From Aphrophora alni (Eukaryota > Arthropoda > Insecta > Hemiptera > Aphrophoridae): DNA of 64,000 nucleotides. Shown here in pieces: positions 11,666-22,902 of the stretch; positions within the stretch are counted from its first letter, which is position 1; each line of letters starts with the position of its first letter. The stretch is taken from positions 150,809,830-150,873,829 of the forward strand of contig OY740765.1 of NCBI GenBank assembly GCA_963513935.1, given 5' to 3'. The translations under genes were made by a program, and so were the position numbers. The notes under the pieces are model-generated. The model saw only the letters and a list, made by a program, of their open reading frames with translations. It ran no database searches and was not told where the DNA came from.

Positions 11666-12520
11666 CCTTTACGCTGCGTAAATCGACCATAGTCGATTTG
11701 ACATTTTTACCGTTCACTGCGTAAATCGACTTTAGTCCACGACTTCAGAAAAACTTCTCATTTTACTGCGTAAGTCGATTATAGTCCCAACTGAACAGAA
11801 ACGATGTTATTTAGCCTCAAGTATGTGCTGCTTCCTGGTGGAAGCTTTTGAAACTTCGTAGTGTCACATGTTTTTGTTGACGTTCCATGCGGGAGTTTAG
11901 TGAAGAATTTACAGTGTTTTCGATGTTTTTCAATTAGTTTTGTGTTTATGTTTGTAATTATATTTATTTATGATTCTAGTAATTGTTGCAGTGTATAATT
12001 TTTTTAATTTAATCAAAGTTCTGAAATGATTTAGTGTTGGCTTAAGAGGACGTATATTATTATAAGGTATGTACTGTATTGGTGATTAATCCTAACTTCT
12101 TTTCATAAAAAAATCGTATTTAAAATAACAACATAGGAGCTTTATTCTATAAACATTTTTAAGTATTCAAAATAACAAATTTATTATTACGATATTCTAT
12201 ACTAGAAGCAAGATTTATGAACATTTTTCTAAAATCAAAAGTGTAATTTAGGAGTGTTAGCTAGGCTAGAATTTTGTTATCGTCTTTTTTCTACTTATGT
12301 TTGTTTTTGTATAATGGATACTTTTTTTTGTTTATTTTGAATAACAATATTATTTATATTTATTATACATAAGAAAACATTATTAGGTGATAAGATTAGT
12401 TTTTTAGTACTCAAAAAGTGAAAGTGTAAAACTGTGACAGTGAAGTGTGAATTACCACAGTTGTTTCTGACATCAGTAAAAATAGTGCTACCATCGCTTC
12501 TTACAAAATGAGTAAGTTAT
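11666..12520 (+). mobile_element. piggyBac-like element, left end and leader only
   Basis: TTAA at 11662-11665 is followed by CCTTTACGCTGCGTAAATC. The motif CTGCGTAARTCGA recurs at 11674, 11717 and 11766, a spacing of 43 and 49 bp, and each copy is followed by a partial inverted partner (ATAGTCGATT or similar). This is the architecture of element B with an unrelated sequence. A leader-like stretch follows to an ATG at 12507 whose fourth base onward reads AGTAAG. The matching right end was not found, so the right boundary is arbitrary. Confidence 0.5.
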
Positions 12521-13659
12521 TACACAATTATTGTAAATATATGCATGTTTTAAAATTAAAGTGTTATAGACTTATAGTATTTCCATTTTTCTTTAAAGTA
12601 AGTGCTATTTAATGAGTTTTTTTTTATTTTCAAGGCATGTAAACTTATTTTTTAAAAAGAACATTTTTAATTTTCATTACTGTTGAGACCGATGGTTCTT
12701 GGTGGAATTCCATGTTTAAAGATAATAAAACACAATTTTTTATTTTGTAATATCCACTTTTAATTAGTCTAGCCGACCAATTGTTTCGCCTGCTAAGGTA
12801 AAAGAATGGCCAACTATAAACTATATTTCCACAAAATTTTATTGAATATTAATCAGCATGCTGAAAATTTTTTGTTACTTTTTTACAAAAATTCAAACCA
12901 TTCAGCTTACATTTGTATAAGTATTTCAAAAACGTGTCTTATCTCTATTATGTGGGAATATTTTTTTCTTCATGTAAAAGGCTATACCTGGTCATCAAAA
13001 AATTGAAAACAATGTATAATATTTACAGTAGTTATAAAAAATGAACTTTCAAACACTATTATTAGCTTGCTTTGTTTTAAAAAATGGGGAGAAACAACTT
13101 GAGTTATACTGTTTGGTGATCAATATTTTTGTTTTATTTCCTACAAAGGAAACTTCTAGAAGTTTCAACAGCCATTCTATTAATTTAAAAAAAAATTCTT
13201 GTAGTAAAAATTTGCCCAATATCTGTAGGTAACTGATTAAATATTCCAAGTGCTATAAAATCAAATGTTTTAGAAAAAATTACATTATTTAGTGTAATAA
13301 TTAAAAAATGTGTTGCATTTCGAAGCTGTGATCTGTAACTATTAAAATTACTTGGTATATTTTCACTTTTTACATAAACATTTTCATTACTTTGGAAATA
13401 TGTTGAATGCAAAATACAAAGATCTACAAATAGTAGGAAGGAGTGATATTCATTCTTTGATTTTTTTTTTATAAACCCGAACAATGTTTTGTTGTAGTAC
13501 ATCAATTTAATAGAGATTAGCTTGGCAAATTCCCTCCCAAAGGAAAAACTAATCAATTTTGAAATAAAGATAAATAAAGTAGCCTTAAAATACCTAGAGG
13601 ACAGATATCTTTCAAAAAGTAAAATAATCTAGAAATATTACCCATACCTTACCCTCCAA

Positions 13660-14130
13660 CACTACTGTGAGTTGGCCTTATCCCATTGTGAGTTTGCCTC
13701 CATACGATTCATCTCGCCTCTCTTCTATCTAAAGCAGCCCGTCTCCAATTTCTGGTCCTCATCTCTCAGGTATTCCTCAACATCCTGTAGCCATCTCCTC
13801 TTACTTTGTCCAATAATTCCGGCTTCCAGTATTTCTTTCGGTATTCTCCCACCTTTTATTCTGTAACATGGCCCAACCATCTCATCCTTAGCGACTTCAC
13901 AAAACATACTATGGCCTCCTCCTCAATCAAGACCCTGTTATTACAAATTCGCCACACGTCTCCCTAATTCACAAGACCATAAATTTGTCTTATTGTTCTT
14001 CTCTCAAGCACTCTTATTGCATTGAGATCATCAGTTATTTCCACTGCATATATAGCAACTAGGCGAATTTGGGTTTTGTAAAGCCTGGGTTTTGATCTTT
14101 TATTAAGTAATTTGGAGTTAAATAGTTTTA
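13660..14130 (-). pseudogene. Non-LTR retrotransposon relic, C-terminal end of ORF2 (minus)
   Basis: The minus strand reads, through several frameshifts, as the familiar tail of endonuclease/RT proteins: KTQIRL, AIRVLERRTIRQIYG, VWRICNN, then MVGPCYRI, RIPKEILEAGIIGQ, and RRWLQDVEEYLRD (open frame 13725-13907). Known relatives have LRWLGHVxRM, then RIPKxIL, then RPRxRWxDDVExDL, so the end of the protein is present. RT catalytic motifs are absent. It is a 5'-truncated, dead insertion. Confidence 0.78.
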
Positions 14131-14901
14131 GGTGGACTTAGTATGCTCTTTTACTACTCAATTCTATTCATTATCTCATTGGACATCTTATTTTCCCTGT
14201 TGGGGTTAACTCCAAGATATAAAATGAAAACTAACTAATTTGTTTTTTTCAATTAAGAAAAGTCTCACGTTGGGTTGCCAAAAATATAAAAGACAGTTGC
14301 AATGCCCTTATTTTAAGAATGAAAAAATCTATTAAAGTATACTAAAAGAAAAAGTATTTAATTTTAATGAGAACAGTTCCAACAATATGAAAAGAAAAGA
14401 TTATTATTACCAAGATGGTTAATAGTTCCTTTGGCTCGATTCACTTTAGCCTATCTTGTTCAGTAACTCTTATTTACTCTTAATTGAAACGACAGTAGAC
14501 AAAAATACAATAACAAATTATTAATTTAATTGACATATAACTTTTTTTTAAGACATAGAAATTGGATACATATATACATTTGTTGAGATATTGTATAAAA
14601 TATGTAATTACTGTATTGATAAAATATTTTAAACAAATCTTGAATAACAATTACATATATTTGTCTCTTTCTTTCTCTTGGGATTTTCGAGTATGGTCTC
14701 GTCTAAAATTTGCATGTTTTTTTCACTAAAATCTAACTTACAACCTTAAACATATACACAAACAAAAATGAACCTGATTCATATATTGGTTACTATACAA
14801 ATTGATTTTAGATTATATAAAATGTTTCTCGGAATTGTTTAATATTATTTTTTAATAGTTTATTTTATTCAAAAAGACCTATGATTACTTATTACAAATT
14901 A

Positions 14902-15613
14902 TACAGGGTATCTTTTAAAGGTGAGGTCAAACTCCAGGAAGTGATTCCGAGGTGTCTTTCAATAAAGATGGTATAAACAACTTTTACAATAGACATGAGG
15001 AAATACTGCATGAGGATTTTCATTACAACAAACATGTCTATTGTTCTAGCAACTATTGTGAAAGTTGTTTATACCATCTTTATTGAAAGATGCCTTATCC
15101 GTAAAACAATATTAGATATAAATTGTGGGTTATGGGCACACTTTTTAATTAACCATAGACTGAATGCAATCCTATGTTGCTTATCACCTGGTAGTTGAGC
15201 TTGTAAACTTTGCAGACTGTACGGATACAATAATTGCAAGTGTAAAATATTCCATACTGTTGTACGAGATATGTTTTCTTGAATAGCAACTCTTCTGCAA
15301 GATAACTCTGGATTCTCTGAAAATTTGTTTTAAACCGCCACCATTTTTAAAAATATACGAAAGAACGTTCTGATTTTTTGTATAGGAGTAAAAGGTTTTG
15401 TGAACAAATATGTATACAAAATTTGAGTTCAATATATTTGATTATTTTCTACTTCCAAAGATATTAAGTGTTTTGCAAAAAAAGAAAGAAAAATTGCAGA
15501 TAACTGAAAAACAAAGCATTTCCAGACCTATGTTCACTGGACATTTTTTTCACCAGTAAGTTTTGTAGAATCACTTCCCGGATTTTGGGCTCACCTTTAA
15601 AAGACACTCTGTA
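14902..15613. mobile_element. MITE with 46 bp terminal inverted repeats
   Basis: The left end TACAGGGTATCTTTTAAAGG and the right end, reverse-read as TACAGAGTGTCTTTTAAAGG, continue matching to GGAAGTGATTC, about 46 bp in all with around nine mismatches. The element is 712 bp and has no transposase. The outer TA on each side suggests a TA target, as in the Tc1/mariner superfamily. An internal hairpin (14955-15090) is listed separately. Confidence 0.8.
14955..15090. repeat. Internal hairpin inside the MITE (36 bp arms)
   Basis: The arms at 14955-14990 and 15055-15090 are reverse complements with one mismatch, separated by 64 bp. The loop side carries a second short inverted pair, AGACATG at 14991 and CATGTCT at about 15033. 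Transcribed, it would fold as a strong stem. Confidence 0.9.
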
Positions 15614-16407
15614 TATATTGTTACCTTAACTATGCATTGTCATTGGTTTTACCTTTCTTTATTAATATTTCTTTCTCACTTCACAATTAATTTTGCGCTG
15701 GTAAATTATTAGCTTATTTCTCTCTTATATCATTATTTACTCTGTTTGGGTGTGAAAACTTATATATTTCTGTATCCATTACATAAAGTTCACTCAGCAT
15801 TCCTTCTCTTTCAAGATTCTGAAGTCATCTTACCGTCCTTTTTCAAAACTGATACCAAGCAAACTTTAAAAAGTGTACCTGGTTATATGGTTATAAAGTG
15901 GTACGAAGTAGCATGGTTAGTGCTAGCCACTGAATTGTGTCAGTTTTCTTATTTTTTTAACATTTAATTTTTATCAGCTTCTTACATTATTTTTTATCAT
16001 AATCTACTAAATAATTATTACATTATTTATTTTCCTATCAAGTTTTTAAAAATTATTATTCATTTAATTTGAATTATTTAAACGTAATAATAAAGATAAT
16101 AACTAATAATTAAAGATAATTGAAGTCTTGACTCAATTAAAAAAAAAAAAATTCTATAATTTTTTGTAGATATTTAATATGGATTTTCCAGTTTAATTCA
16201 CTATTGATAATAACTCTCAGATATTTGACGGAATTAGATTTTTATACAACACATGAAGTGTTGTAACCAGATTGTTGGTTTAAAGTTTTCTTGCATTATA
16301 AAAAAAATAGTTTGTAGTTTACAATCTTAAACATTTTAATGTGTTTGATTTTAGAATTAAACATAATTCCTGAAGTCTGACTAACTGGACTTGTACTTTA
16401 TTCACAG

Positions 16408-16644
16408 GGTGATGTCCACTGTGTCTATGTGACAGAAGTGTTATATTTGAACTGGTATCAATTACCGAAACAGGATCAAATTGGATTGACAAGAAAACTT
16501 CTTAGTGTTTTGAATACTTTTACGGTTCCTTTAGTTTTAATACCACGTTTTATAGATATGTGTGTTCTCATGACAGAAAATTTTTCCAGTACGGAGGAAA
16601 GTCACAGAGAGAATGTTAGAACTTGGGGGAGGAAACTGATAAAG
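16408..16644 (+). CDS. NCAPD3: NCAPD3 exon 3 of window
   Basis: 79 codons, phase 0 at both ends, acceptor TTCACAG and donor AAG/GTAAGT. It begins GDVHCVYVTEVLYL and continues with QIGLTRKLLSVLNTF, VPLVLIPRFIDMCVLM and RTWGRKLIK. The LPLDLIP-like segment followed by a helix resembles the equivalent part of vertebrate NCAPD3 as I remember it, ahead of the long HEAT arrays. The splice sites are strong and the frame is fully open. Confidence 0.85.
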
Positions 16645-16724
16645 GTAAGTTATATCAATTTTAAAATTTATGTTGTTCTATTATCTGCAAGGTTTGTTTA
16701 ATGGAACTATCTTAAATTTTTCAC

Positions 16725-17560
16725 ACTCACAAGAGCTCACTTATAACGAAAACGGGATTGGCAGTTATTCATGTAGTCTTGGGTTAGGTCTCTTTCTTTT
16801 GTCTTTCCTGTCAGATCTCTTTTGATCAACTCTTGTTCTCTAACAGAATTAAAGTATTCGAGAGTCAGGGAACCTCAGGTTATCACTATAGCAAGTACAA
16901 GCTTTGCAATCATTTATATAATCTTGGGTTAGATCCCTTTCTTTTGTCTTTCCTATCCTCTTTCTTGATCAACTTTAGTTCTCTGACACTCTTAGAATAT
17001 TCGAGGGTTGTCTACCCTCAGGGGTTCATTATAATGAATATGGGCTTGGTAATCCTAAGACAGCCTAGGTGGATCTATACCTTTTTTAGTGTAGTCTTGG
17101 GTTAGGTCTCTCTCTCTTTTGTCTTTGCTATCATATCTCTCTTGAGCAACTTTAGTTCTCTACCACTCTCAAGTATTCGAGGGCCATTTACAACCTCAGG
17201 GGCTCACTAAATGAATACACAATCCTGAGGGAGCCTAGATGGATTGATTTTTTAAATGTAGTCTTGAATTAGATCCCTCTCTTTCATCTTTTTTAGCAGT
17301 TCCCTCTTGAACAACTCTTGTTCTTTCCTGATCCTGACACAATTACCGTATTCAAGGGCTACGGGTCTTTATTTTATATTCTTTTCTTCTTTCTTTTGCA
17401 AGGTTATGATGACCAACAGTTTTTTTCACCTTTTAACAACAAAAGGAAAAAAATCAGGGGCTAGGGGTCTTTATTAATTTCATTTCATCCTTATTTCATA
17501 ATGTGATGATGACCAAAATTTTTCGTTCTTTAAACAACAAGAGAAGAATAATGAATTTTT
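16725..17560 (+). repeat. R1 repeat: tandem array of about 150-170 bp units
   Basis: TCTTGGGTTAGRTC occurs at about 16776, 16922 and 17095, with a degenerate copy (TCTTGAATTAGATC) near 17262. Each is followed by CTTTTGTCTTTCCTATC-like, GATCAACTYTTGTTCT and TATTCGAGGG motifs. The array ends in a tail, GGTCTTTATTTTATATTC then GATGATGACCAA and TTAACAACAA, and a second tail copy follows near 17460-17560. Single dispersed copies lie at 21.3, 46.4 and 48.4 kb in the same orientation. Confidence 0.85.
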
Positions 17561-17689
17561 CTGCAGAAACTAATGAAAGATGATGGATCACTTCATACTA
17601 TGTTATTATCGTTATTATGGAGTATATTTTGTTAAATTTGAAGTAAAGTTATAACAAATATTTTTAGAAATGAACATGATAGGTATGAT

Positions 17690-18420
17690 TAAAATGGTAG
17701 TTGGCTATATAGTCACAAGTTAGGTTTTAAGCATTTGGACGTTGACATTTAAATGATCCAAAAAGTTGCACAAACTTTCTCACTCGGGCATCTTCGAAAC
17801 CAAAACTAATAATCATCAAAAATGTCGGTTCGGTAGTTGTAGAAAAGTGAAAATAAATCAAGGCTGCCGTTTAAAAAATAAATTTATATAGGGGGAAAAA
17901 TTTGCTTTGCTCGTGTCATAAACACGATTTCGGTATAAATCTTATTTGATTAAAATTAAGCTTTTATTGGAGAGGGTGAGGTTATTATTTTTTTTTCCAA
18001 TTATTACAGAACCATTATATTTGTTTAGTTGCAATATTTCACATGGTTTGGGTCGTTAATCTTCACAATTCACTAAAATTTGAATGAAATTGGTAAATTT
18101 GATTTTATGAAATTATATATTTTATAGCAGTCCCATTCTTGATTTTTTTTTCAAAGGTATAATTTACAAACCGGCATTTTTGGACAGATGGTGACCAATA
18201 TGTTTTCATTAGGTTGTTAGGGGTACAGATGAGCAAAATTTGATTAAAATAGTTAGAGCCTATTTTGAGAACCATAATTTTGCGTTTTTTACTTATTCCA
18301 ACAAACCACAGTTTTGAGTTATTATAAAAGTTTTAAAATGTAATAAGATATAGCCAAAATATTGTCATGTTGCACATTTTTTTTTGCTTATCGTTTTCAA
18401 AATCTAAGTATAAATAAATA
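17690..18420 (+). repeat. Dispersed AT-rich repeat R2, copy 2 (plus)
   Basis: The core GGTTTGGGTCGTTAATCTTC near 18048 and the following AAATTTGAATGAAATTGG match the other R2 copies. The upstream part (CAAAACTAATAATCATC, ATGTCGGTTCGGTAGTTG) is found inverted at 29670-29725. No coding potential is seen. Confidence 0.7.
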
Positions 18421-19387
18421 TAATAGAAAATATAATAATAAATATAATAGTCAGATGATTGCCGATTGTGGCGTCAGTAACCAGTAGTATAATCCAGGTT
18501 ATGATCTAGAGATTAGCGGTTCATATCTGCGGTTACATTGGATTAACAGCTAAGTATTGGATTTTGCATTGACGATTTAATACAGAACAAAATGTGAGAT
18601 ATTCAAAACAAGCGATATAACTCACATAATTTTAATTGTTTCTACATAAAATGGTCAAGAACTTGTGTCTAATTATAAGAAATTTTATGTTTAAGAGTTT
18701 AAGAACTAAAATGAATAATATTATCAATAGACAACTCTGTTAGATCGAATCTTAGAAAAGAGATCTGACAAGACTCTTCAGATCAAACCCTAAGAAAACA
18801 ACCTTCTAGAAGTTTCTAAACTAAAGAACTTGCCTAATCAGATAGTTGATAGACAAAGCAGGAGATTAACACCTTGGAGAAATGCTGGTAAAAGACTTCT
18901 TGCAAAAACTCCAATTGATGTGGTCTGTCCAAGTTAAGGCAAATTATCACATGATTGGGAGGCAATTATTTTTTTAATTGTAGAATAAATAGCACAACAA
19001 ATCTTGAAATTGATATATCTGCAAAAATTGTACATCAATATTTGAACAAGTATATAGTTTCTCTGAGAGAAAGGAGAACATCTATTGCCTTTATCATTTC
19101 ATATGACAACTCTGATTTATGTAGTAGACAAAAGACACTAGGATACTCCTCAGTATTTGTGTCTTGAAGCTTCTTAGTTTTAATTGCTGTGACTTGTTTT
19201 AATAGCCTAACCCTTGACCAACATTCGGGCTCAAGCTATAATATGTTTAAGGTCAAATGTAGACTTTTTATTTTGACTTGTTTGATCAATTGAATCAATA
19301 AAATTATTATTATCAACAATTAAAAAAAATAAAAATTAAAAAATTTTTATTCCAGTAGTTCTTACAATACATCTTGTTCATTTTTAG

Positions 19388-19580
19388 GCTGCAGAAAAAC
19401 GTATTGAAGACGTAATTAGTCCTGGGAGATCTGAACATATTGAAAATGAAGGCTATGTTGCTCAACTTATCTGTACGTTATCAGAAACCATCAGCGCCAT
19501 CCTTCCTGGAGAAGTTACCACTGAGACGATATCAATTATTGTAAACATTCTGTTAAATATTAATGACAGATATGAAACAG
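19388..19580 (+). CDS. NCAPD3: NCAPD3 exon 4 of window
   Basis: 64 codons plus one base, acceptor TTTTTAG and donor ACAG/GTACTG. The peptide AAEKRIEDVISPGRS, YVAQLICTLSETISAILPG and SIIVNILLNINDRYETG is helical, with an ISPG loop typical of the linker before the conserved CAP-D3 HEAT block. Its last G pairs with GT of the next exon to make Gly. It is clean and open. Confidence 0.85.
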
Positions 19581-19649
19581 GTACTGGTAATGTTGTAGAT
19601 TTACTAATTTTATTCAAGCTAAGAAGCTGGTAAGATTACGCAATAGGGT

Positions 19650-19990
19650 TATGAGGTTGAGATAAGCTTAAGCATCAGACACTCTGAAAAAGCCTGTATT
19701 ATTAGATTAGTGAATGAGTTTCAATAATCCACAACCAGGTCATAATGAGGGAGATCTATAGGAGATTGGACTTCAAACAACTTTAATCTCCTATCAGCTA
19801 GAGGCTTGCAATCAAAGATTATATGGCTGGCAGTTTCATTCTCTACTGCTCATAGTTCCCTGTCATATGTACCCCTATCCTTTATAAGCGCAATCAAAGA
19901 CCACAGTGTCCCATTAAAAGACCCATGATCTTTCTCAACTGTTCCCTTCTCAGACTCGGTGTGATTCTATTGTGTTTGGAGAATTGAAAT
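19650..19990 (-). pseudogene. Non-LTR retrotransposon fragment, zinc-knuckle tail (minus)
   Basis: In two minus-strand frames it reads LRREQLRKIMGLLMGHCGL followed by RIGVHMTGNYE, then ENETASHIIFDCKPLADRR. Jockey-type ORF2 proteins end with a GLLTGHC segment, a Cys-rich stretch and EExxxHIxxxCxxL. The fragment is frameshifted and lacks RT. It is part of a dead 3' end. Confidence 0.7.
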
Positions 19991-20034
19991 TAAATTTCTC
20001 AATCTAATTTTTTTTTTAATTATCTAGATATCGC

Positions 20035-20410
20035 TTTTTACCAGTTTTGAGAATGGCATATTTTGATCTATTTTACTATCATGTGTAGTATGGTGTTCCG
20101 ATATGGGGTAATGTATCAAAGTATGATGCAAATTTTTTAATTTAAAAAATACAACAGTATGCAGTTCAGGCTATATTCGGTAACAAGTCCAAAGACTCGT
20201 GCCGTTCCCTATTCAAAAAACTACACATTTTCATTTATATTTTGTGTGTTATAATGTATTCTAAGTTTCACACAGAAACAGACCACAGTCAGATACATAG
20301 ATCCAACACAAGGAAAAATACAACCTATGCATTCTAAAACATTGCTCAGACTGCTGAATCGCCAACAATTTCTGGTACTATCCTCCACAACTGTCTTCTA
20401 CAAAAAATTT
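20035..20410 (+). pseudogene. Non-LTR retrotransposon fragment, RT thumb region (plus)
   Basis: One + strand frame reads RFLPVLRMAYFDLFYYHV, YGVPIWGN, then QYAVQAIFGNKSKDSCRS and LFKKLHIFIYILCVIMY, and further on TDHSQIHRSNTRKN. This matches the post-catalytic segment of RT in non-LTR elements (AYFxLxxSxxxYGIxxWGN, QKKAIRxI, SCRxLFKxLxIL). Stops interrupt it. It is in the opposite orientation to the neighbouring fragment, so it is a separate insertion. Confidence 0.75.
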
Positions 20411-20691
20411 AAATAATAACATAGGAAAAATCATTTTAAAAAATTAATTAGAGGAACATAAGTTTTATTCTATAGAGGAATTCATGGGATAGCCATCAAT
20501 GGAATAACAGAATGTTTTGTTTCTTTCTCCTGTTTAGTTTTTAATCAATGTATTTTTATATTTTGAGCTAATTCATCTGTTGATAACTGCTCTAACCTTT
20601 TACATTAAAATTCTTAACACCAGTTCAAATCCAAAAAAAAATTTGTTACAGAACCATTGTTTCTTGAAAAAATGATATTTTTTGTTACTAG

Positions 20692-20884
20692 GTAAACCAT
20701 ACTGGAATGGTACTGCAGGTGGTAATGTGCAAGCAGTTGCTGTTGTATTCCTTGGAAGGCTCTCCTTACAAGAAGAAATTAAAGCAAAAGAATTTGTTCC
20801 ACTTTTTGGACGTCTACTAACTGAATCAAAGCATCCAGGGGTCAAGATCAATTCAATGATTGCTTTAGTAGACCTTTGGACCAA
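20692..20884 (+). CDS. NCAPD3: NCAPD3 exon 5 of window (conserved HEAT block)
   Basis: 193 bp, phase 1 in and phase 2 out, acceptor TTACTAG and donor AA/GTACGT. The peptide has VQAVAVVFLGRLSLQEE, then KEFVPLFGRLLTESKHPGV and NSMIALVDLWTK. Remembered vertebrate NCAPD3 has the same layout: a helix ending LGKLCLQ, a helix over the lysine-rich segment, then VRNNVxIxxxDLCxRY. This is the start of the strongly conserved condensin D-subunit block. The last two bases join the A of the next exon as Lys. Confidence 0.9.
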
Positions 20885-21259
20885 GTACGTATATTAACTT
20901 TGCTTAAATATGATTTCAATGCTTGAACTAAATCAAAAATTGTGCAATATGATTTTTTTTTCTGTATCCAGCGCTTCTGATTTCAATAAGATTTGGTGAA
21001 GTATGAAAATTTAATAACCCATAGCTTATAAAATATTGTGAAAAGTACAGGTGTTTTTATTTAATTAATTAAAATCGAATTCCACCATGTATTAGTATAA
21101 ATCTTGTCATTAAGGTATATAACTTAAAATTAATATCTTGTTTCAATTTTCAAATTTAAAAGTCACATAATAGTAATGTTTTAAATGTTAAGAAAACTTA
21201 AATTCTTAATTATGAAATAATCTCTACCACAATTAGTTTGCCATTATTTGTTACAGTAT

Positions 21260-21545
21260 TAGGAAAGTCGATTCCAAAGTGGTATCCAGAATATGTATTC
21301 TGAGAATTCCTTCTCTGGGGGTTTGATTATAACAAGTACAGGCTTGGCAACCGTTAGGACTTTAGCTGGATATACAGCTTTTTTTCATATAGTCTTTGGT
21401 TAGATCACTCTATTTCATCTTTCATTTCAGGTCTCTGGTGACCAACTTTTGTTCTTTTCTGGGGTCATTATTTTATTTTATTTTTTTTTAAAGGTGATGG
21501 TGACTGAAAGGTTTTTGCCTTTAAACAACAAAGAAAAAACAAAAA
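21260..21545 (+). repeat. Dispersed repeat R1, single copy
   Basis: It has AACAAGTACAGGCTTGGCAA, AGCTGGATATACAGC, TAGTCTTTGGTTAGATC, CAACTTTTGTTCTTTTCTGG and the tail GGTGATGGTGACTGAAAGG followed by GCCTTTAAACAACAAAG. It matches the unit amplified at 16.7-17.5 kb. Confidence 0.8.
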
Positions 21546-22425
21546 TTGAGTGAAATAAAACGTACTGTCCAACAAAAGACGTCTTTAAACAAAAACAAAA
21601 CCAAATGTATGAAGAATGTGTTGCATTGAATGACAATAATAGAATTAGTTTGGCATGGTAAATTAGAGGGAAAAAAAGCGTTACAGAGACTGTGAAAATG
21701 GCAATAAAAACCATTTTCTCATGACCGTCATATGTAATCTCTTAAAAAATTACAGTTTTTTAAATCGATTGTGAGCTTTGTTTTTTATTAACTTTAAATT
21801 CAATTTCTATTTTTTGCTGAGCTAAGTTAATAAGTTAATTTTAGAGAACTTATATTCTAAAAAATTTTTACAGGGTCGTGAATTCCTTGAAAAGTGTACT
21901 AGGCAAAATCAAATACAGAAATCTTCAAATGATCATGACAAAGTTATTTTAGTTATGTTTAGCGTTTCAATTAACATTCTTTCACCAGAAAATGTTTAAT
22001 GCAATCATTTCATTTTTTTAAACAAAATTTGTGAAACTTTTCAAACTATATGTTTATAATTTTAGGTTTATTATGGAAATGTGTTACATCCTATACCAAA
22101 TTATGTATTGTTCACTGAATTTAATTTGTATCTGCACTTGTTTAATACATTTCATACAAAACACTTTTGACTCTCTTGGACATAATTCTACAACTTTGAG
22201 TGATAGCATCTTGACTGCCATATGTTTACTCACTTTAGACATATGTTTTTTAACTTCATATGTCTACTCACCATTGTGGTTTCTCTTGAACTGCCTACAA
22301 GTTTGTATTTTTTATTTATTTGATTGGTCCTGCAACACTCTACTTTCATCCATATATATATTTAATCAGACCATATATGTACCCAAAAGTAACCATTCCT
22401 CAAATCTCATTTTTCATAATGCGCT

Positions 22426-22426
22426 G

Positions 22427-22481
<55 letters not shown>
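22426..22481. repeat. (TA)n microsatellite
   Basis: A TA run of about 55 bp that extends a chance + strand frame into a run of alternating Tyr and Ile. Confidence 0.95.
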
Positions 22482-22482
<1 letters not shown>

Positions 22483-22539
22483 CTAACCAATTAGAACCAA
22501 TGACACATAGAACAATTTGTAAACCACAGATCAAAAGAG

Positions 22540-22902
22540 AAATATGTGATCTACAGAACAGTGTTTTGGTCGACCTGTTTGACAGAAAAATAGATTTGTG
22601 AACATATGAGAAAAAATGGCGTCATTTCTACTTACAACCGCACAGTTCAAATCTTTGATTTTACGCATAAAAATATGCAAACTTTACCAATTTTTTAAAT
22701 ATTATTTATAACGTTTTGTGGTATTTTTTTTCATGATTATGCATCTACGGAACACTAGCTTTTTAACGGTATTTTATTTATTGCGATAGGACGATTCTTA
22801 ATGGGCGAAATGTTGAATTGCAAAATATGTGTTTTTAAAGTCGGTGAACTAAACCATGCGTCAACACTCGACCCGAAATGGGGTCAAGTCACAACTATAG
22901 GG
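22540..22902 (+). mobile_element. piggyBac-like family C, right-end fragment
   Basis: It shares GATCTACAGAACAGTGTTTT, TTATAACGTTTTGTGGTATT, GATTATGCATCTACGGAACA and TTTATTTATTGCGATA with the complete copy at 44303-45999. It ends CTATAGGG directly before TTAA (22903-22906). The left part is missing, and the unique sequence and TA tract upstream mark the break. Confidence 0.75.

Larger units (their letters stand above)
11561..16407 (+). other. Intron, 4.8 kb
   Basis: The intron runs from GTAAGT to TTATTCACAG. It holds a TTAA-type element end (11666 onward), a minus-strand non-LTR relic (13660-14130) and a hairpin MITE (14902-15613). The stretches 12530-13650, 14140-14890 and 15620-16400 are AT-rich, and the open frames there are short with no recognisable product. 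Confidence 0.7.
16645..19387 (+). other. Intron, 2.7 kb
   Basis: The intron runs from GTAAGT to TTTTTAG. It contains the R1 tandem array (16725-17560) and an R2 copy (17690-18420). From 18430 to 19380 there is AT-rich sequence with one 70-codon frame (18955-19167) of no recognisable family. Confidence 0.7.
19581..20691 (+). other. Intron, 1.1 kb, with two retrotransposon fragments
   Basis: The intron runs from GTACTG to TTGTTACTAG. It contains a minus-strand fragment (19650-19990) and a plus-strand fragment (20035-20410) of different non-LTR elements. The remaining 280 bp to the acceptor hold nothing recognised. Confidence 0.7.

Noticed and set aside
13185..13556. 123-codon minus-strand frame
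   Set aside because: Low-complexity Phe/Ile/Asn/Ser composition from AT-rich sequence. An overlapping + frame is equally open and no motif is seen.
14902..15091. Possible CRISPR-like or ncRNA hairpin gene
   Set aside because: The stem is explained by an inverted repeat inside a MITE with its own terminal repeats.
22031..22486. 151-codon + strand open frame
   Set aside because: It is rich in Cys, Leu, Ile and Tyr from T-rich sequence, ends in a (TA)n-encoded Tyr/Ile run, and has no domain or good splice context.
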